Below are positions 54,145 through 64,000 of a stretch of 64,000 bases of DNA, in pieces. This DNA comes from Janthinobacterium lividum (GTDB taxonomy: Bacteria > Pseudomonadota > Gammaproteobacteria > Burkholderiales > Burkholderiaceae_D), in assembly GCF_011601275.1 (NCBI RefSeq), contig NZ_JAAOLY010000013.1, positions 1 through 64,000 on the forward strand, given 5' to 3'. Both the position numbers and the translations under genes were made by a program. The stretch's first letter is position 1, and every line of letters starts with the position of its first letter. The notes under the pieces were generated by a model. It had not been told where the DNA came from. It made no database searches and saw only the letters and a list, made by a program, of their open reading frames with translations.

Positions 54145-55860
54145 ATGGCTGTAGCCGAAGAAATCGATGTGAACCGCATACCGCCGGAACCGGCGCCTGC
54201 CCGCTCGCCCGTGGAGTCCGTGCAAGCGTTCGCCAAGACGCCGATGGGCAAGAATTTCCTGCGCGGCCTGGGCGTGGCGGCACTGATCGCCATCGGCGTG
54301 GCCCTGTACATGTGGAACCAGCCGCCTGAATACAAGGTGCTGTTCTCCAACTACACGGACCGCGACGGCGGCGCCATCACCGCTTCGCTGGACCAGCTGG
54401 GCATCAAGCACAAGTTTTCCGAAGGCGGCGGCGCCATACTCGTGCCATCCGAGCAAGTCCATGATGCCCGCCTGAAACTGGCCGCGCAAGGCTTGCCCAA
54501 GGGTGGCAATGTTGGCTTCGAGCTGATGGAAAACCAGAAGCTGGGCGTGTCGCAATTTCTGGAACAGGTCAATTTCCAGCGCGCGCTCGAGGGCGAACTG
54601 GCCAAATCGATCGAATCCGTCTCCGCCGTCGATACGGCCAGAGTCCACCTGGCCCTGCCGAAACCGTCCGTCTTCGTGCGCGACCAGCAGAAACCGACGG
54701 CGTCCGTGCTGCTGAACCTGCACCCGGGCCGCGGCCTGGACCAGCTGCAGGTGAGCGCCATCGTGCACCTGGTGGCGTCGAGCGTGCCGGAACTGTTGCC
54801 CGTCAATGTCACCGTGGTCGACCAGGCCGGCACCTTGCTGTCGAACCAGGAAAAAGACAAGGACCGCGCCAACGGCATCAAGAGCCTGGACCCGAACCAG
54901 CTGAAGTATGTGCAGCAATTGCAGCAAAGCGTGATCAAGCAGGTCGAATCGATCCTGCTGCCCATCGTCGGCGAAGGCAATGTGCGCGCCGAAGCGACGG
55001 CCGATGTGGATTTCTCGCAAAGCGAGCAGGCGGCCGAAACCTACAAGCCGAACTCGCCGCCGGAAGCATCGACCATCCGCAGCCAGCAAACGAGCGAATC
55101 GACGGGCGCAGGCAATGCCAACCCGTCCGGCGTGCCGGGCGCGCTGTCGAACCAGCCGCCAGGCGTGGCGACGGCGCCGTTGACGGCCGAGGCGCCAGGC
55201 GCCCCGGGCGGCGCGCCGACTCTGCCTTCGCAAAAGGAATCGACGACGAATTATGAAGTCGACAAGACCGTGCGCTACGAGCAGAAATCCATGGGCGGCC
55301 TGCGCCGCCTGTCGGTCGCTGTCGTCGTCAATTACCGCCGCAGCTTCGACAAGGATGGCAAGGTCACGGTCAAGCCGATTTCCCCTGCCGAGATGGTCCA
55401 GATCAATAATCTGGTCAAGGAAGCGATGGGCTACAACAAGGAACGCGGCGACAGCTTCAGCGTGGCCAACTCGCCTTTCGACGGCATCGACCGCGCGCCG
55501 GAAGGCAAGCTCGAGTGGTGGCGCGACCCGGCCAACTTGCCGCTGGCCAAGGAACTGGCGAAATTCCTCATCACGGCCCTGATCCTGCTGTATATCTTCA
55601 TCAAGATCGTGCGCCCGATGCTGCGCCCCGTGATGCGCAAGATCGACGATTTCGGCGCCCCGCCGCCCGTCATCGAGCCGGAACTGGCCAAGGACGGCGA
55701 AGAAAACGAAGTCCTGCTCAGCGAAGCTGAGCTGGAAGAACTGGAAGAAGATACGGCCCGCGGTTATCGCGAAAACCTGGCGATGGCCCGGAAACTGGCG
55801 CAGGAAGACCCGCGCGTGGTGGCCAACGTAATCAAAGCATGGATAGGCAATAATGACTGA
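54145..55860 (+). CDS. fliF: flagellar MS-ring protein FliF
   Basis: 571 residues. An N-terminal membrane helix (about 45-62), the YscJ/FliF domain (EYKVLFSNYTDRDGGAI on to PVNVTVVDQAG), a variable middle rich in Pro/Ala and a C-terminal helix (about 470-490), followed by the acidic cytosolic tail that binds FliG. First gene of fliFGHIJK; its end overlaps fliG by 8 nt. Confidence 0.96.
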   Translation: MAVAEEIDVNRIPPEPAPARSPVESVQAFAKTPMGKNFLRGLGVAALIAIGVALYMWNQPPEYKVLFSNYTDRDGGAITASLDQLGIKHKFSEGGGAILVPSEQVHDARLKLAAQGLPKGGNVGFELMENQKLGVSQFLEQVNFQRALEGELAKSIESVSAVDTARVHLALPKPSVFVRDQQKPTASVLLNLHPGRGLDQLQVSAIVHLVASSVPELLPVNVTVVDQAGTLLSNQEKDKDRANGIKSLDPNQLKYVQQLQQSVIKQVESILLPIVGEGNVRAEATADVDFSQSEQAAETYKPNSPPEASTIRSQQTSESTGAGNANPSGVPGALSNQPPGVATAPLTAEAPGAPGGAPTLPSQKESTTNYEVDKTVRYEQKSMGGLRRLSVAVVVNYRRSFDKDGKVTVKPISPAEMVQINNLVKEAMGYNKERGDSFSVANSPFDGIDRAPEGKLEWWRDPANLPLAKELAKFLITALILLYIFIKIVRPMLRPVMRKIDDFGAPPPVIEPELAKDGEENEVLLSEAELEELEEDTARGYRENLAMARKLAQEDPRVVANVIKAWIGNND

Positions 55861-56851
55861 GACAACGGGACTGCAAAAAGCATCGATCCTGATGCTGGCA
55901 CTGGGCGAGAGCGAAGCGGCCGAGGTCATGAAATTCCTCGGCCCGCGCGAAGTGCTGAAACTGGGCGCCGCCATGGCCACCATGAAGGGCATCGCGCACG
56001 AACAGGTGGTCGAGGTGCTCGACGACTTCCGCGCGCAGACGGAACTCAATTCCACCGTCGGCCTCGATTCGGACGAATACATCCGGCAAGTGCTGACCAA
56101 GGCGCTGGGCGACGACAAGGCGTCCGTGCTGCTGTCGCGCATCCTGGGCGGCAAGGACGCGTCCGGCATCGAATCACTGAAATGGATGGATTCGCAATCC
56201 GTGTCCGAACTGATCCGCAATGAGCACCCGCAGATCATCGCCACCATCCTCGTCCACCTGGAACGCGACCAGGCTTGCGAAATCCTCGGCCACTTCACGG
56301 ACCGCCTGCGCAACGACGTGGTGCTGCGCATCGCCACCCTGGACGGCGTGCAGCCGGCCGCCTTGCGCGAACTCAACGACGTGCTGACGAAACTGCTGTC
56401 GGGTAACGAAAACATCAAGAAATCGTCGCTGGGCGGCGTGCGCGCGGCGGCCGAGATCCTGAACTTCATGAGCGGCGAGCAGGAAGGCTCCGTCATGGAC
56501 AATATCAAGAACTACGACAACGACATGGCGCAAAAGATCATGGACGAAATGTTCGTGTTCGACAACGTGATCGATATCGACGACCGCGGCATCCAGTTGC
56601 TGCTGCGCGAAGTGCAATCGGAAATGCTGATCATCGCCCTGAAAGGCGCCTCGCAAGAGCTGCGCGACAAGATCTTCAAGAACATGTCGCAGCGCGCCGG
56701 CGAGATGATGCGCGAAGACCTCGAGTCGAAAGGCCCCGTGCGCCTGTCGGAAGTGGAATCGCAGCAGAAACAGATCCTGCAGATCGTGCGCCGCCTGGCG
56801 GACGAAGGGCAGATTGTCTTAGGCGGAAAAGGCGAGGATTCGTTTGTCTAA
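55853..56851 (+). CDS. fliG: flagellar motor switch protein FliG
   Basis: A 332-residue rotor protein. N-terminal, middle (NEHPQIIATILVHLERDQA, EHPQ motif) and C-terminal torque-generating domain (LLLREVQSEMLIIALKGAS with conserved charges, then MSQRAGEMMREDLE) are complete. Overlaps both fliF and fliH by 8 nt. Confidence 0.97.
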   Translation: MTETTGLQKASILMLALGESEAAEVMKFLGPREVLKLGAAMATMKGIAHEQVVEVLDDFRAQTELNSTVGLDSDEYIRQVLTKALGDDKASVLLSRILGGKDASGIESLKWMDSQSVSELIRNEHPQIIATILVHLERDQACEILGHFTDRLRNDVVLRIATLDGVQPAALRELNDVLTKLLSGNENIKKSSLGGVRAAAEILNFMSGEQEGSVMDNIKNYDNDMAQKIMDEMFVFDNVIDIDDRGIQLLLREVQSEMLIIALKGASQELRDKIFKNMSQRAGEMMREDLESKGPVRLSEVESQQKQILQIVRRLADEGQIVLGGKGEDSFV

Positions 56852-57596
56852 TTTGATTCCCAAAGAGCAGCAAACCGCTTACCAGCGCTGGGAAATGACC
56901 TCGTTTGGCGACGAGCGTCCCAGCGTGGTGGCGGCGCGCAAGCTGCTGGAACCGGAACCGGAACCGGAACTTGACCCGTTTGCCGAACTGCACGAGGAAG
57001 AGCTGGCCCCGCCTCTCGAATACCCGACGCAGGAAGAACTCGACGCCATCCGCGAGGAAGCGCGCGCCACGGCCTTCGAGGCAGGCCGCGCCGCCGGCTA
57101 TGCGGAAGGCCACGCGGCCGGACATGCCGATGGTCACGCCGAATCGTATGCGCAAGGCAAGGCTGCCTCAGCCATCGAGCTGGCGCACCTGCAAACCATC
57201 GCCGTCGACTTCGGCACGGCCGTGCACCAGGCCGACGAACTGATCGCCAATGACGTGATGGAACTGGCCCTGCAGCTGGCCAAGGGCATGCTGAAAACTG
57301 CCTTGCCCGTGCGCCCCGAACTGATGCTGCCCGTGGTGCGCGAAGCCATCGAATACTTGCCCGTGCTGCAACAACCGGCCTTGCTGATGCTGAATCCGGA
57401 AGACGCGCAAGTGGTGCGCGACGGCATCGGCGACGAGCTCGACAAGGGCGGCTGGCGTGTCATCGAAGACCCCAGCGTGGAACGCGGCGGTTGCAAGATC
57501 GACACGGCCAGCAACCAGATCGACGCGCAGACGTCCACCCGCTGGCAGCGCCTGACGCATGCGCTGGGCAAAGACCTGGACTGGCTGGCGCCGTGA
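56844..57596 (+). CDS. fliH: flagellar assembly protein FliH
   Basis: 250 residues, started by TTG after GAGG. An acidic EPEPEPEL segment is followed by a GxxxG-like stretch ([19 protein letters not shown], about 77-95), typical of FliH, then the C-terminal FliI-binding region. It restrains the FliI ATPase. Stop overlaps the GTG of fliI. Confidence 0.93.
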   Translation: MSNLIPKEQQTAYQRWEMTSFGDERPSVVAARKLLEPEPEPELDPFAELHEEELAPPLEYPTQEELDAIREEARATAFEAGRAAGYAEGHAAGHADGHAESYAQGKAASAIELAHLQTIAVDFGTAVHQADELIANDVMELALQLAKGMLKTALPVRPELMLPVVREAIEYLPVLQQPALLMLNPEDAQVVRDGIGDELDKGGWRVIEDPSVERGGCKIDTASNQIDAQTSTRWQRLTHALGKDLDWLAP

Positions 57597-59002
57597 GCGA
57601 GCCCGTCAAAGGCCCCACTGCCCATGCGGCGCGCTGGCGCGCCTACCTGAGCGACTGTTCGGCCGTGGTCGGCTTTGTCGAACCGATGCAAATTTCAGGC
57701 CGGGTCACGCGCGTGGCCGGTCTCGTGATGGAAGCCGTGGGCTTGCGCCTGGCCGTCGGCGCCGCCTGTACCGTGCCCTTGCCGAATGGCGGCCGGGTCG
57801 AGGCGGAAGTGGTGGGCTTTGAAGGCGAACGCCTGTTCTTGATGCCGCAAAGCGACGTCGAGGGCATCGTGCCCGGCACGCGCGTGTTTTCCGTCGAACC
57901 GGCCATCCCCCGCCCCGGCAGCGTGGCGCACCCGCGCCGCCGCCCCAGCGACCGCGCGCGCCACCTGCCCGTGGGGCCGCAACTGCTGGGCCGCGTGCTC
58001 GACGGCGCTGGTCGCCCGCTCGACCAGCTCGGCCCGCTGCACACGGTCGACAGCGCGCCCATCAATGTACGCCCCGCTAATCCCCTGGGCCGCGCGCCCA
58101 TCGTCGACACGCTCGACGTGGGCGTGCGCTCGATCAACGCCATGCTGACCGTGGGCCGTGGCCAGCGCATGGGCCTGTTCGCCGGTTCCGGCGTCGGTAA
58201 AAGCGTGCTGCTGGGCATGATGGCCCGCTACACGGAAGCGGACGTGATCGTCGTCGGCCTGATCGGCGAACGGGGACGCGAGGTGAAGGAATTCATCGAG
58301 CAGATCCTCGGCGCCGAAGGCCTGGCCCGTTCCGTCGTCGTGGCCGCGCCGGCCGACACGCCGCCGCTGATGCGCCTGCAAGGGGCCGCGTATGCGACGG
58401 CGATTGCCGAATATTTCCGCGACCAGGGGCAAAACGTGCTGCTGATCATGGATTCGCTGACCCGCTACGCCATGGCGCAGCGGGAAATCGCCTTGGCCAT
58501 CGGCGAGCCGCCCGCCACCAAGGGCTATCCGCCGTCCGTCTTCGCCAAGCTGCCCGTGCTGGTGGAACGGGCCGGCAATGGCGAGGAGGGCGGCGGCTCG
58601 ATCACGGCCTTCTACACCGTGCTGACGGAGGGCGACGACCAGCAGGACCCGATCGCCGACTCGGCGCGCGCGATTCTCGATGGCCACATCGTGCTGAACC
58701 GCCGCCTGGCCGAAGCGGGCCACTACCCGGCCATCGACATCGAGCAATCGATTTCACGCGCCGCCCACTCGATCACCTCGCACGAGCACCAGCAGCAGGC
58801 GCGCAAGCTGAAACAGCTGTATTCGCGCTATGAACGCAGCCGCGACCTGATCAGCGTGGGCGCCTACAGCGCCGGCACCGACCCCGTGCTGGACCAGGCC
58901 ATCGCCCTGCATGAAAAGATCGAGGCGTTTTTACAACAGCAAATCACGGAGCGGGTCAGCATGGACGAGAGCTTGGGGCAACTTACCGCTCTATTCGACT
59001 GA
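57593..59002 (+). CDS. fliI: flagellum-specific ATPase FliI
   Basis: A 469-residue F1-beta-like export ATPase. Walker A AGSGVGKS (197-204), [10 protein letters not shown] and the [20 protein letters not shown] segment are canonical. GTG start overlaps fliH stop (GTGA). Confidence 0.97.
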   Translation: MSEPVKGPTAHAARWRAYLSDCSAVVGFVEPMQISGRVTRVAGLVMEAVGLRLAVGAACTVPLPNGGRVEAEVVGFEGERLFLMPQSDVEGIVPGTRVFSVEPAIPRPGSVAHPRRRPSDRARHLPVGPQLLGRVLDGAGRPLDQLGPLHTVDSAPINVRPANPLGRAPIVDTLDVGVRSINAMLTVGRGQRMGLFAGSGVGKSVLLGMMARYTEADVIVVGLIGERGREVKEFIEQILGAEGLARSVVVAAPADTPPLMRLQGAAYATAIAEYFRDQGQNVLLIMDSLTRYAMAQREIALAIGEPPATKGYPPSVFAKLPVLVERAGNGEEGGGSITAFYTVLTEGDDQQDPIADSARAILDGHIVLNRRLAEAGHYPAIDIEQSISRAAHSITSHEHQQQARKLKQLYSRYERSRDLISVGAYSAGTDPVLDQAIALHEKIEAFLQQQITERVSMDESLGQLTALFD

Positions 59003-59034
59003 TTAGGACTTGCATAGCGGGAATATAATCAGCC

Positions 59035-59475
59035 ATGGCTTCTCCTTCCCAACTTGCAACCCTGATCGACCTCGCCCAGCGCGAAACGGACGACTGCGCC
59101 AAGCGCCTGGGCGCGGCCCTGAAAGCGCTCGACGATTGCCGCCAGAAGCTCGACATGCTGTCCGGCTACCGCGACGACTATGCCAAGCGCTTCGAAGCGA
59201 GCATGAGCAGCGGCATCACGCCCATGGCTTACCGCAACTTCCAGGCCTTCATGGTCAAGCTCGACAGCGCCATCATGGGCCAGCAGCAAGTGGTCGAACA
59301 TGCGCAGGCGCGCAGCGACAATGAAAAGATGCGCTGGCAGCTGGCCGAACGCAAGCGCATGTCCTACACCACCCTGAACAACCGGGCGCAGGAACAGGCG
59401 CTGAAGCTGGAAAACAAGCGCGACCAGAAAGCAATGGATGAGCACGCGGCGCGACAAGCCTATTACAAACGCTAA
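59035..59475 (+). CDS. fliJ: flagellar export protein FliJ
   Basis: A 146-residue coiled-coil protein that links FliI to FlhA and recycles chaperones. Nearly all helical with heptads, Arg/Lys/Gln-rich; position after fliI is standard. Confidence 0.93.
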   Translation: MASPSQLATLIDLAQRETDDCAKRLGAALKALDDCRQKLDMLSGYRDDYAKRFEASMSSGITPMAYRNFQAFMVKLDSAIMGQQQVVEHAQARSDNEKMRWQLAERKRMSYTTLNNRAQEQALKLENKRDQKAMDEHAARQAYYKR

Positions 59476-59494
59476 GCAACACTGAGGCAGCATC

Positions 59495-60739
59495 ATGCAA
59501 ACCCAGCCAACCCCGATTTCCCAGATTATCTCGCCAAACGCCACGCCCGGTGCCGCCAACCGCAGCCAGCCGTCCACCAGCGGCGCGGCGGGCGACTTCC
59601 AGCGCACCCTGAACCGCCAGATCGAGCAACGCCAGGCCAGCCGCAATATGGCGCAAGCACAGGCGCCGGCCGCCCGTCCTGCCAGCCCCGCCGCCGCGCC
59701 AGCGTCCGCCCCGGCACCCACCAACGAAGCGAAGCCGGCGCAAGCGGGCACCGACCAGGCGGCCAGCAGCGAACAGCCGCCAGCACAGGCCAGCGAAGCG
59801 GCGGCACCCGCCGCCACCGACAGCAGCACGGCCGAGGCCAGCGCACCCGCCATCCCCGCCGAGACAGCGCCGCCAGCCGATCCGGCCGCCGCGATGCTGG
59901 CCCTCGTGGGCAGCATCCAGCTGGCCATCCAGCCGCCAGTGGCCAAGGCCGTGCCGGAACTGCCCGCGCGCACCGGCATCAAGGCCGACGGCAAGGGCCT
60001 GGCAACGGGTCCATTGGCCGCCGCCACCACCGCCGCCGCTGCGGCAGTACAAGCCGACAGCGGCGACTTTGCCGACAGCCTGGGCAAGGCCGCCGCCACG
60101 CGCGGCGCCAACGTGCCGGCAGGCAAGGCCGAACCGGGCAAGCTGGCCATCGACGCGCAGCTGGCGGCCACTGCCAAGGCGGGCAGCGCCATGGCCGAAC
60201 CGACTCTCAAGGAAACACCAGCCGACCTGAGCCGCCTGGCGGCCCAGCTGCAGCCGGGTGCGCTGCAACAGGCCGCGGCCGCCGTGGCCGTGCCGGCCGA
60301 CAAGCTGACGGGCCGGGTCGGCACGCCGGCCTGGGACCAGCAACTGGGGCAGAAAGTCGTGTGGATGGCGGCCGGCGGCGACCAGAGCGCCACCCTGACC
60401 CTGAATCCGCCCGACCTGGGCCCCGTCCAAGTGGTCTTGACGGTGACCAATGACCAGGCCGATGCCGCCTTCATGTCAGCCCAGCCGGAAGTACGCCAGG
60501 CGCTGGAAGCGGCCATGCCGCGCCTGCGCGAGATGATGAGCGAAGCGGGCATCGCCTTCGGCAGTGCCACCGTCTCGGCCGGCACGCAGGAACAGCAAAA
60601 CAATGGCGAACGCGCCGCCTCGGGCGAACACCGTGGCAATGGCCAGAGCGGCGGCGTCTCCGGTGGCGAGATCGCCATCGCGCCGGCGACGGGCGGACGC
60701 AGCCGGCCCAGCCTGAGTGCCGTGGATACCTTTGCCTGA
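59495..60739 (+). CDS. fliK: flagellar hook-length control protein FliK
   Basis: 414 residues. A long Ala/Pro-rich ruler region (about 20-290), then the conserved C-terminal domain (about 305-395; GDQSATLTLNPPDLGPVQV and MPRLREMMSEAGI) that switches FlhB specificity. Follows fliJ by 19 nt. Confidence 0.94.
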   Translation: MQTQPTPISQIISPNATPGAANRSQPSTSGAAGDFQRTLNRQIEQRQASRNMAQAQAPAARPASPAAAPASAPAPTNEAKPAQAGTDQAASSEQPPAQASEAAAPAATDSSTAEASAPAIPAETAPPADPAAAMLALVGSIQLAIQPPVAKAVPELPARTGIKADGKGLATGPLAAATTAAAAAVQADSGDFADSLGKAAATRGANVPAGKAEPGKLAIDAQLAATAKAGSAMAEPTLKETPADLSRLAAQLQPGALQQAAAAVAVPADKLTGRVGTPAWDQQLGQKVVWMAAGGDQSATLTLNPPDLGPVQVVLTVTNDQADAAFMSAQPEVRQALEAAMPRLREMMSEAGIAFGSATVSAGTQEQQNNGERAASGEHRGNGQSGGVSGGEIAIAPATGGRSRPSLSAVDTFA

Positions 60740-60808
60740 GGACAATTCGTCGTCCGCAGGCCACAGGCGCATCCCAGGGCATAACTTTTCGTCTAAAAAC
60801 AGAGAGTT

Positions 60809-60830
60809 GAGGGCGCTTCCGCCCTCTTTT
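60809..60830 (+). terminator. terminator after fliK
   Basis: A 7-bp stem GAGGGCG / CGCCCTC with a CTTC tetraloop and TTTT after it. It separates the fliFGHIJK and fliLMNOP units. Confidence 0.85.
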
Positions 60831-60855
60831 CACTGCATCCTTCTGCGCAGAATTT

Positions 60856-60863
60856 GCCGATAA
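60856..60863 (+). promoter_or_regulatory. possible sigma-28 -10 element before fliL
   Basis: A perfect GCCGATAA lies 62 bp before the chosen fliL ATG, just after the terminator. No TCAAGT-like -35 occurs at the expected 13-nt spacing, so support is partial. Confidence 0.4.
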
Positions 60864-60925
60864 TGACATAATGGCGTCGTGATCCACTTCCATGCACCCG
60901 AGTACCATTGAAAGCAAATCCAAAA

Positions 60926-61438
60926 ATGAAAGCAGATCCGAAAGCAGATGCAGGCCTGGCTCCCGCCGGCGCCTCGAAAAAGAAGCTTCTGATCATTGTG
61001 CTGGCCGCGGTGCTGGTGGCCGGCGGCATCGGTGGCGGTGCCGCCTGGTACTTCCTGCATGGCAAGGCCGATAAAGAAGAATCGGCGCCGAGCAAGAAAA
61101 AACATGCCGCTTCCAAGGCAGGTCCACCCGTATTCGTGCCCGTCGATGCCTTCACCGTCAACTTGCAGCCGGAAAATGGCGAGCAATATCTGCAGATCGC
61201 GTTTACCCTGCAGGTGAGCAGTCCGGAAGAAATGGATTCCATCAAGCTGAACATGCCGAAGGTGCGCAGCCGCTTGCTGTTGCTGCTGTCGGGCAAGAAG
61301 GCATCCGAACTTAATACCGTGGAAGGCAAGCAGCAACTGGCGGCCGAAATCATCAATCAGGTGAACCAGCCGTTCGAGGACAAAGGGCCGGAGCAGGACG
61401 TGACGGACGTATTATTTACCGCATTCATCATTCAATAA
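60926..61438 (+). CDS. fliL: flagellar basal body-associated protein FliL
   Basis: 170 residues: a Lys-rich cytosolic start, one membrane helix (about 21-44) and a periplasmic FliL domain (FVPVDAFTVNLQPENGEQYL). FliL surrounds the stators and supports torque. An upstream in-frame TTG at 60908 would add six residues; neither start has a strong ribosome site. Confidence 0.93.
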   Translation: MKADPKADAGLAPAGASKKKLLIIVLAAVLVAGGIGGGAAWYFLHGKADKEESAPSKKKHAASKAGPPVFVPVDAFTVNLQPENGEQYLQIAFTLQVSSPEEMDSIKLNMPKVRSRLLLLLSGKKASELNTVEGKQQLAAEIINQVNQPFEDKGPEQDVTDVLFTAFIIQ

Positions 61439-61444
61439 GCAGCC

Positions 61445-62431
61445 ATGGCCGATAATTTCCTCTCCCAGGAAGAAGTCGACGCCCTTCTGAAGGGCGTCAA
61501 CGGAGACCAGGACGACGCGCAGGCGCCGGAAGATGTCACGGGAGTTCGTACCTACAACCTGGCAACCCAGGAGCGCATCGTGCGCGGCCGGATGCCAACG
61601 TTGGAAATTATCAACGAGCGTTTCGCCCGGCTGCTGCGCGTGGGCCTGTTCAACTTCCTGCGCCGCAGCGCCGAAGTGTCGGTCGGTTCCGTGCGCGTCT
61701 CGAAATACAGCGAGTTCATCCGTAATCTGGTGGTGCCGACCAATCTGAACCTGGTGCACATGAAGCCGCTGCGCGGCACGGCCCTGATGGTCTTCGATCC
61801 GGGCCTCGTCTTCCTGCTGGTCGACAACCTGTTCGGCGGCGACGGGCGCTTCCATACGCGCGTCGAAGGGCGCGACTTTACGCAGACGGAGCAGCGCATC
61901 ATCCTGCGCATCCTCGATATCGTCTTCGAAGCCTATACCAAGTCGTGGGAACCGGTCTTCCCCGTCGAGTTCGAATATATCCGTTCAGAAATGAACACGC
62001 AGTTCGCCAACATCGCCACGCCGAACGAGGTGGTGGTAGCATCCACGTTTACGGTGGAACTGGGCTCCGTTTCCGGACAAATTCACTTCTGCATGCCGTA
62101 TTCGATGATCGAGCCGATCCGCGATTCGCTGACCTCGAGCCTGCAGGGCGAGGCGCTGGAAGTGGACAAGCGCTGGATCCGTTTGATGACGCAGCAGATC
62201 CAGATCGCCGAAGTCGAGCTGGTGGCCTCGCTGGGCACGGCGCGCGTGTCGTTCGATGAAATCCTGAACATGAAGGTGGGCGACATCATCCCCCTGAACA
62301 TTCCCGAACTGATCGCCGCCACCGTCGACGGCGTGCCCGTGATGGATTGCACCTACGGCGTGTTGAACGGACAATATGCATTGAAGGTGGAGAAACTCCT
62401 CGCCAATGCCGATAACATGAATAACCATTAA
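61445..62431 (+). CDS. fliM: flagellar motor switch protein FliM
   Basis: 328 residues. It begins with the CheY-P-binding EIDALL-type peptide (LSQEEVDALLKGVNG), a CheC-like middle domain, and a C-terminal SpoA-like domain (about 250-320). Placed 6 nt after fliL. Confidence 0.97.
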   Translation: MADNFLSQEEVDALLKGVNGDQDDAQAPEDVTGVRTYNLATQERIVRGRMPTLEIINERFARLLRVGLFNFLRRSAEVSVGSVRVSKYSEFIRNLVVPTNLNLVHMKPLRGTALMVFDPGLVFLLVDNLFGGDGRFHTRVEGRDFTQTEQRIILRILDIVFEAYTKSWEPVFPVEFEYIRSEMNTQFANIATPNEVVVASTFTVELGSVSGQIHFCMPYSMIEPIRDSLTSSLQGEALEVDKRWIRLMTQQIQIAEVELVASLGTARVSFDEILNMKVGDIIPLNIPELIAATVDGVPVMDCTYGVLNGQYALKVEKLLANADNMNNH

Positions 62432-62480
62432 AAATACCCGGGTCGCGCTGCGGCCCGTATCTGTACAACAGGAGAAACAC

Positions 62481-62915
62481 ATGTCTGACAACCAAGACGA
62501 CCAAAGCGCGGAAGACGATTGGGGCGCGGCCATTGCCGAGCAGGCCAAGGCGGAAGCCGAAGCGCTGCAGAACCAGGCCGCCAATACGGCCAGCGCGGCC
62601 AGCGCCGCCGTGTTCAAGGACTTTTCCAAGCAGGCGTCGAAGTCGGAAACGCACAACGATATCGATTTCATCCTCGATATCCCCGTGCAGCTGACGGTCG
62701 AACTGGGCCGCACCAAGATCGCCATCAAGAACCTGCTGCAACTGGCGCAGGGTTCCGTGGTCGAGCTCGACGGCCTGGCCGGCGAACCGATGGACGTGCT
62801 GGTGAACGGCTGCCTGATCGCCCAGGGCGAAGTGGTGGTGGTCAATGACAAGTTCGGCATCCGCCTGACCGACATCATCACGCCTTCCGAACGCATCCGA
62901 AAATTGAATAAATGA
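62481..62915 (+). CDS. fliN: flagellar motor switch protein FliN
   Basis: 144 residues: an Ala/Glu-rich variable N terminus, and a SpoA domain (about 65-140; DIPVQLTVELGRTKIAIKNL and DVLVNGCLIAQGEVVVVNDK). Completes the C ring. ATGA overlap with fliO. Confidence 0.96.
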   Translation: MSDNQDDQSAEDDWGAAIAEQAKAEAEALQNQAANTASAASAAVFKDFSKQASKSETHNDIDFILDIPVQLTVELGRTKIAIKNLLQLAQGSVVELDGLAGEPMDVLVNGCLIAQGEVVVVNDKFGIRLTDIITPSERIRKLNK

Positions 62916-63505
62916 AGCCTGGCCTGTTGATTTCCACTGTGCTGCCGCTCATGGCGGCATGCAGCATTGCCCTGGCTGAAGCGCCAGCGGCGTCCGCGCC
63001 AGCGGCGGCCAGCGCCGCCAGCGCTTCCGTCGCGGTGGCCAGCGAGACACCGCCAGCCGCCGCGGCAGAGGCGCCAGCAGCTTTGCCGGCTGCCTCGCCT
63101 GCCGCCGCCCTGCCCGCCATGCCACCCGGCGCACCGGCGACGATGGCGCCGGCAAGCTCGGCCGGCAGCCTGCTGCAAACCATTTTTGCGCTGATGTTCG
63201 TGCTGGCCCTGTTGATCGGCCTGGCCTGGTTCATGAAGCGCTATGGCCCCAAGGTCATGGGCGGCAACAACAAGATGCGCGTCGTCAGTTCGCTCAACCT
63301 GGGCGGACGCGAACGCATCGTTCTCGTCGAAGTGGCCGACCAGTGGATCGTCGTCGGCGCCTCGCCCGGCAGGATCAACGCGCTGGCCACCATGCCGCGC
63401 CAGGAAGGCGACCTGCCGCAACTGGCCACGGCGCAAAACGGCCCCGCGGCCGCCAATTTTTCCGAATGGCTGAAACAGACCATCGAAAAACGCAATGGGA
63501 AATAA
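62912..63505 (+). CDS. fliO: flagellar biosynthetic protein FliO
   Basis: 197 residues: a signal-like first helix (about 4-22), an Ala/Pro-rich periplasmic part, a second helix (about 86-109) and a cytosolic FliO domain ([20 protein letters not shown]). Assists FliP assembly. It overlaps fliN by 4 nt and fliP by 11 nt. Confidence 0.93.
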   Translation: MKPGLLISTVLPLMAACSIALAEAPAASAPAAASAASASVAVASETPPAAAAEAPAALPAASPAAALPAMPPGAPATMAPASSAGSLLQTIFALMFVLALLIGLAWFMKRYGPKVMGGNNKMRVVSSLNLGGRERIVLVEVADQWIVVGASPGRINALATMPRQEGDLPQLATAQNGPAAANFSEWLKQTIEKRNGK

Positions 63506-64000
63506 GCAGCAGATGGCGTGGTCCACCTTGAAGACTCCCCTGACCTGGCTGCTGGCGGTCGCCGCCCTGGCCTTGCCGCTGTGGGCCATGGCCCAGCCTG
63601 GCATCCCGGCCTTCAACAGCACGCCGGCGCCGGGCGGCGGCCAGAATTACTCGTTGCCGGTGCAGACGCTCATCCTGATGACGTCGCTCACCTTTTTGCC
63701 GGCGGCCCTCTTGATGATGACCTGCTTTACGCGCATCATCATCGTGCTGTCCCTGCTGCGCCAGGCCATCGGCACGCAATCGGCGCCGCCGAACCAGGTG
63801 CTGGTGGGCCTGGCCCTGTTCCTGACCCTGTTCGTCATGGGCCCCGTGTTCGACAAGATTTATACGGATGCGTACCAGCCCTATCAGGAAAACAAGATCA
63901 CCATGCAGCAGGCGATGGACAAGGGCGTCGATCCCCTGAAAACCTTCATGCTCAAGCAGACGCGCCAGGCCGACCTGGCCCTGTTCGCCAAGATGTCGCG
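63495..64000 (+). CDS. fliP: flagellar export gate protein FliP, truncated by the window edge
   Basis: The first 168 codons of FliP. A signal peptide (to about 33, ending WAMA) is followed by [40 protein letters not shown] and [20 protein letters not shown], all conserved in the FliP/SctR gate family. The gene is open at the window edge, not broken. An alternative ATG lies at 63513. Confidence 0.95.
   Translation, partial: MGNKQQMAWSTLKTPLTWLLAVAALALPLWAMAQPGIPAFNSTPAPGGGQNYSLPVQTLILMTSLTFLPAALLMMTCFTRIIIVLSLLRQAIGTQSAPPNQVLVGLALFLTLFVMGPVFDKIYTDAYQPYQENKITMQQAMDKGVDPLKTFMLKQTRQADLALFAKMS

Noticed and set aside
53833-56508. 891-codon open frame on the minus strand
   Set aside because: Antisense to fliF and fliG; unnatural composition and no start signal. 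Shadow frame.

Overview
The window looks like a chromosomal segment of a motile, aquatic or soil betaproteobacterium of the Oxalobacteraceae, most like Janthinobacterium or Massilia. This is judged from high-GC codon use, the gene order of the flagellar cluster (fliC-flaG-fliD-fliS-fliT, then fliK-like-flhX-ycgR, fliE on the opposite strand, then fliFGHIJK and fliLMNOP), the rph-rdgB-hemW / yicC-gmk-rpoZ-spoT housekeeping block, and an Entner-Doudoroff gene set with a HexR regulator. I see no rRNA, tRNA, CRISPR, insertion sequence or prophage. Genus is inference; no search was possible.

Layout. (1) 1-15.5 kb: a complete Tad (Flp-type IVc) pilus locus, all on the + strand. It holds one degenerate and two recognisable Flp pilins, a PAP2/IPC-synthase-like lipid phosphatase, the prepilin peptidase TadV/CpaA, an isoprenylcysteine-methyltransferase-like membrane protein, a AAA+ ATPase, CpaB, the secretin CpaC, a small lipoprotein, a TadG-like protein, two TadE-like pseudopilins, TadZ, TadA, TadB, TadC, and a TadD-like TPR lipoprotein fused to a LytR_C-type domain. 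(2) 15.5-26.6 kb: an orphan HExxH protein, then a central-carbon block of eda-edd (minus), pgi, an SMP-30-type lactonase, zwf, hexR and tal, interrupted by a CheV gene. HexR-like operator boxes precede edd, pgi and zwf (two at zwf). (3) 26.7-32 kb: accessory single genes, namely a repeat-bearing lipoprotein, a patatin-like lipase, a chemoreceptor with a CheR/CheB-type C-terminal tether, and a transglutaminase-like TPR lipoprotein. (4) 32-41 kb: housekeeping genes hemW, rdgB, rph, yicC, a DoxX protein, gmk, rpoZ, spoT, greB and a small membrane protein. (5) 41-45 kb: a NarX/NarL-like two-component pair and a diguanylate cyclase with an inhibitory I-site. (6) 45.4-64 kb: the flagellar cluster, running off the right edge inside fliP.

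How it fits together. The segment encodes surface attachment (Tad pili), swimming (flagella plus CheV and a receptor) and a c-di-GMP axis (a cyclase just upstream of fliC, and the YcgR brake inside the flagellar locus). These flank a glucose-6-phosphate/Entner-Doudoroff regulon that has its own repressor and operators. The most unusual part is the front of the Tad locus. There, a lipid phosphatase is stitched by 4-nt overlaps between a pilin and the prepilin peptidase, and a stand-alone methyltransferase-like membrane protein follows. This suggests an undescribed pilin or envelope modification step.
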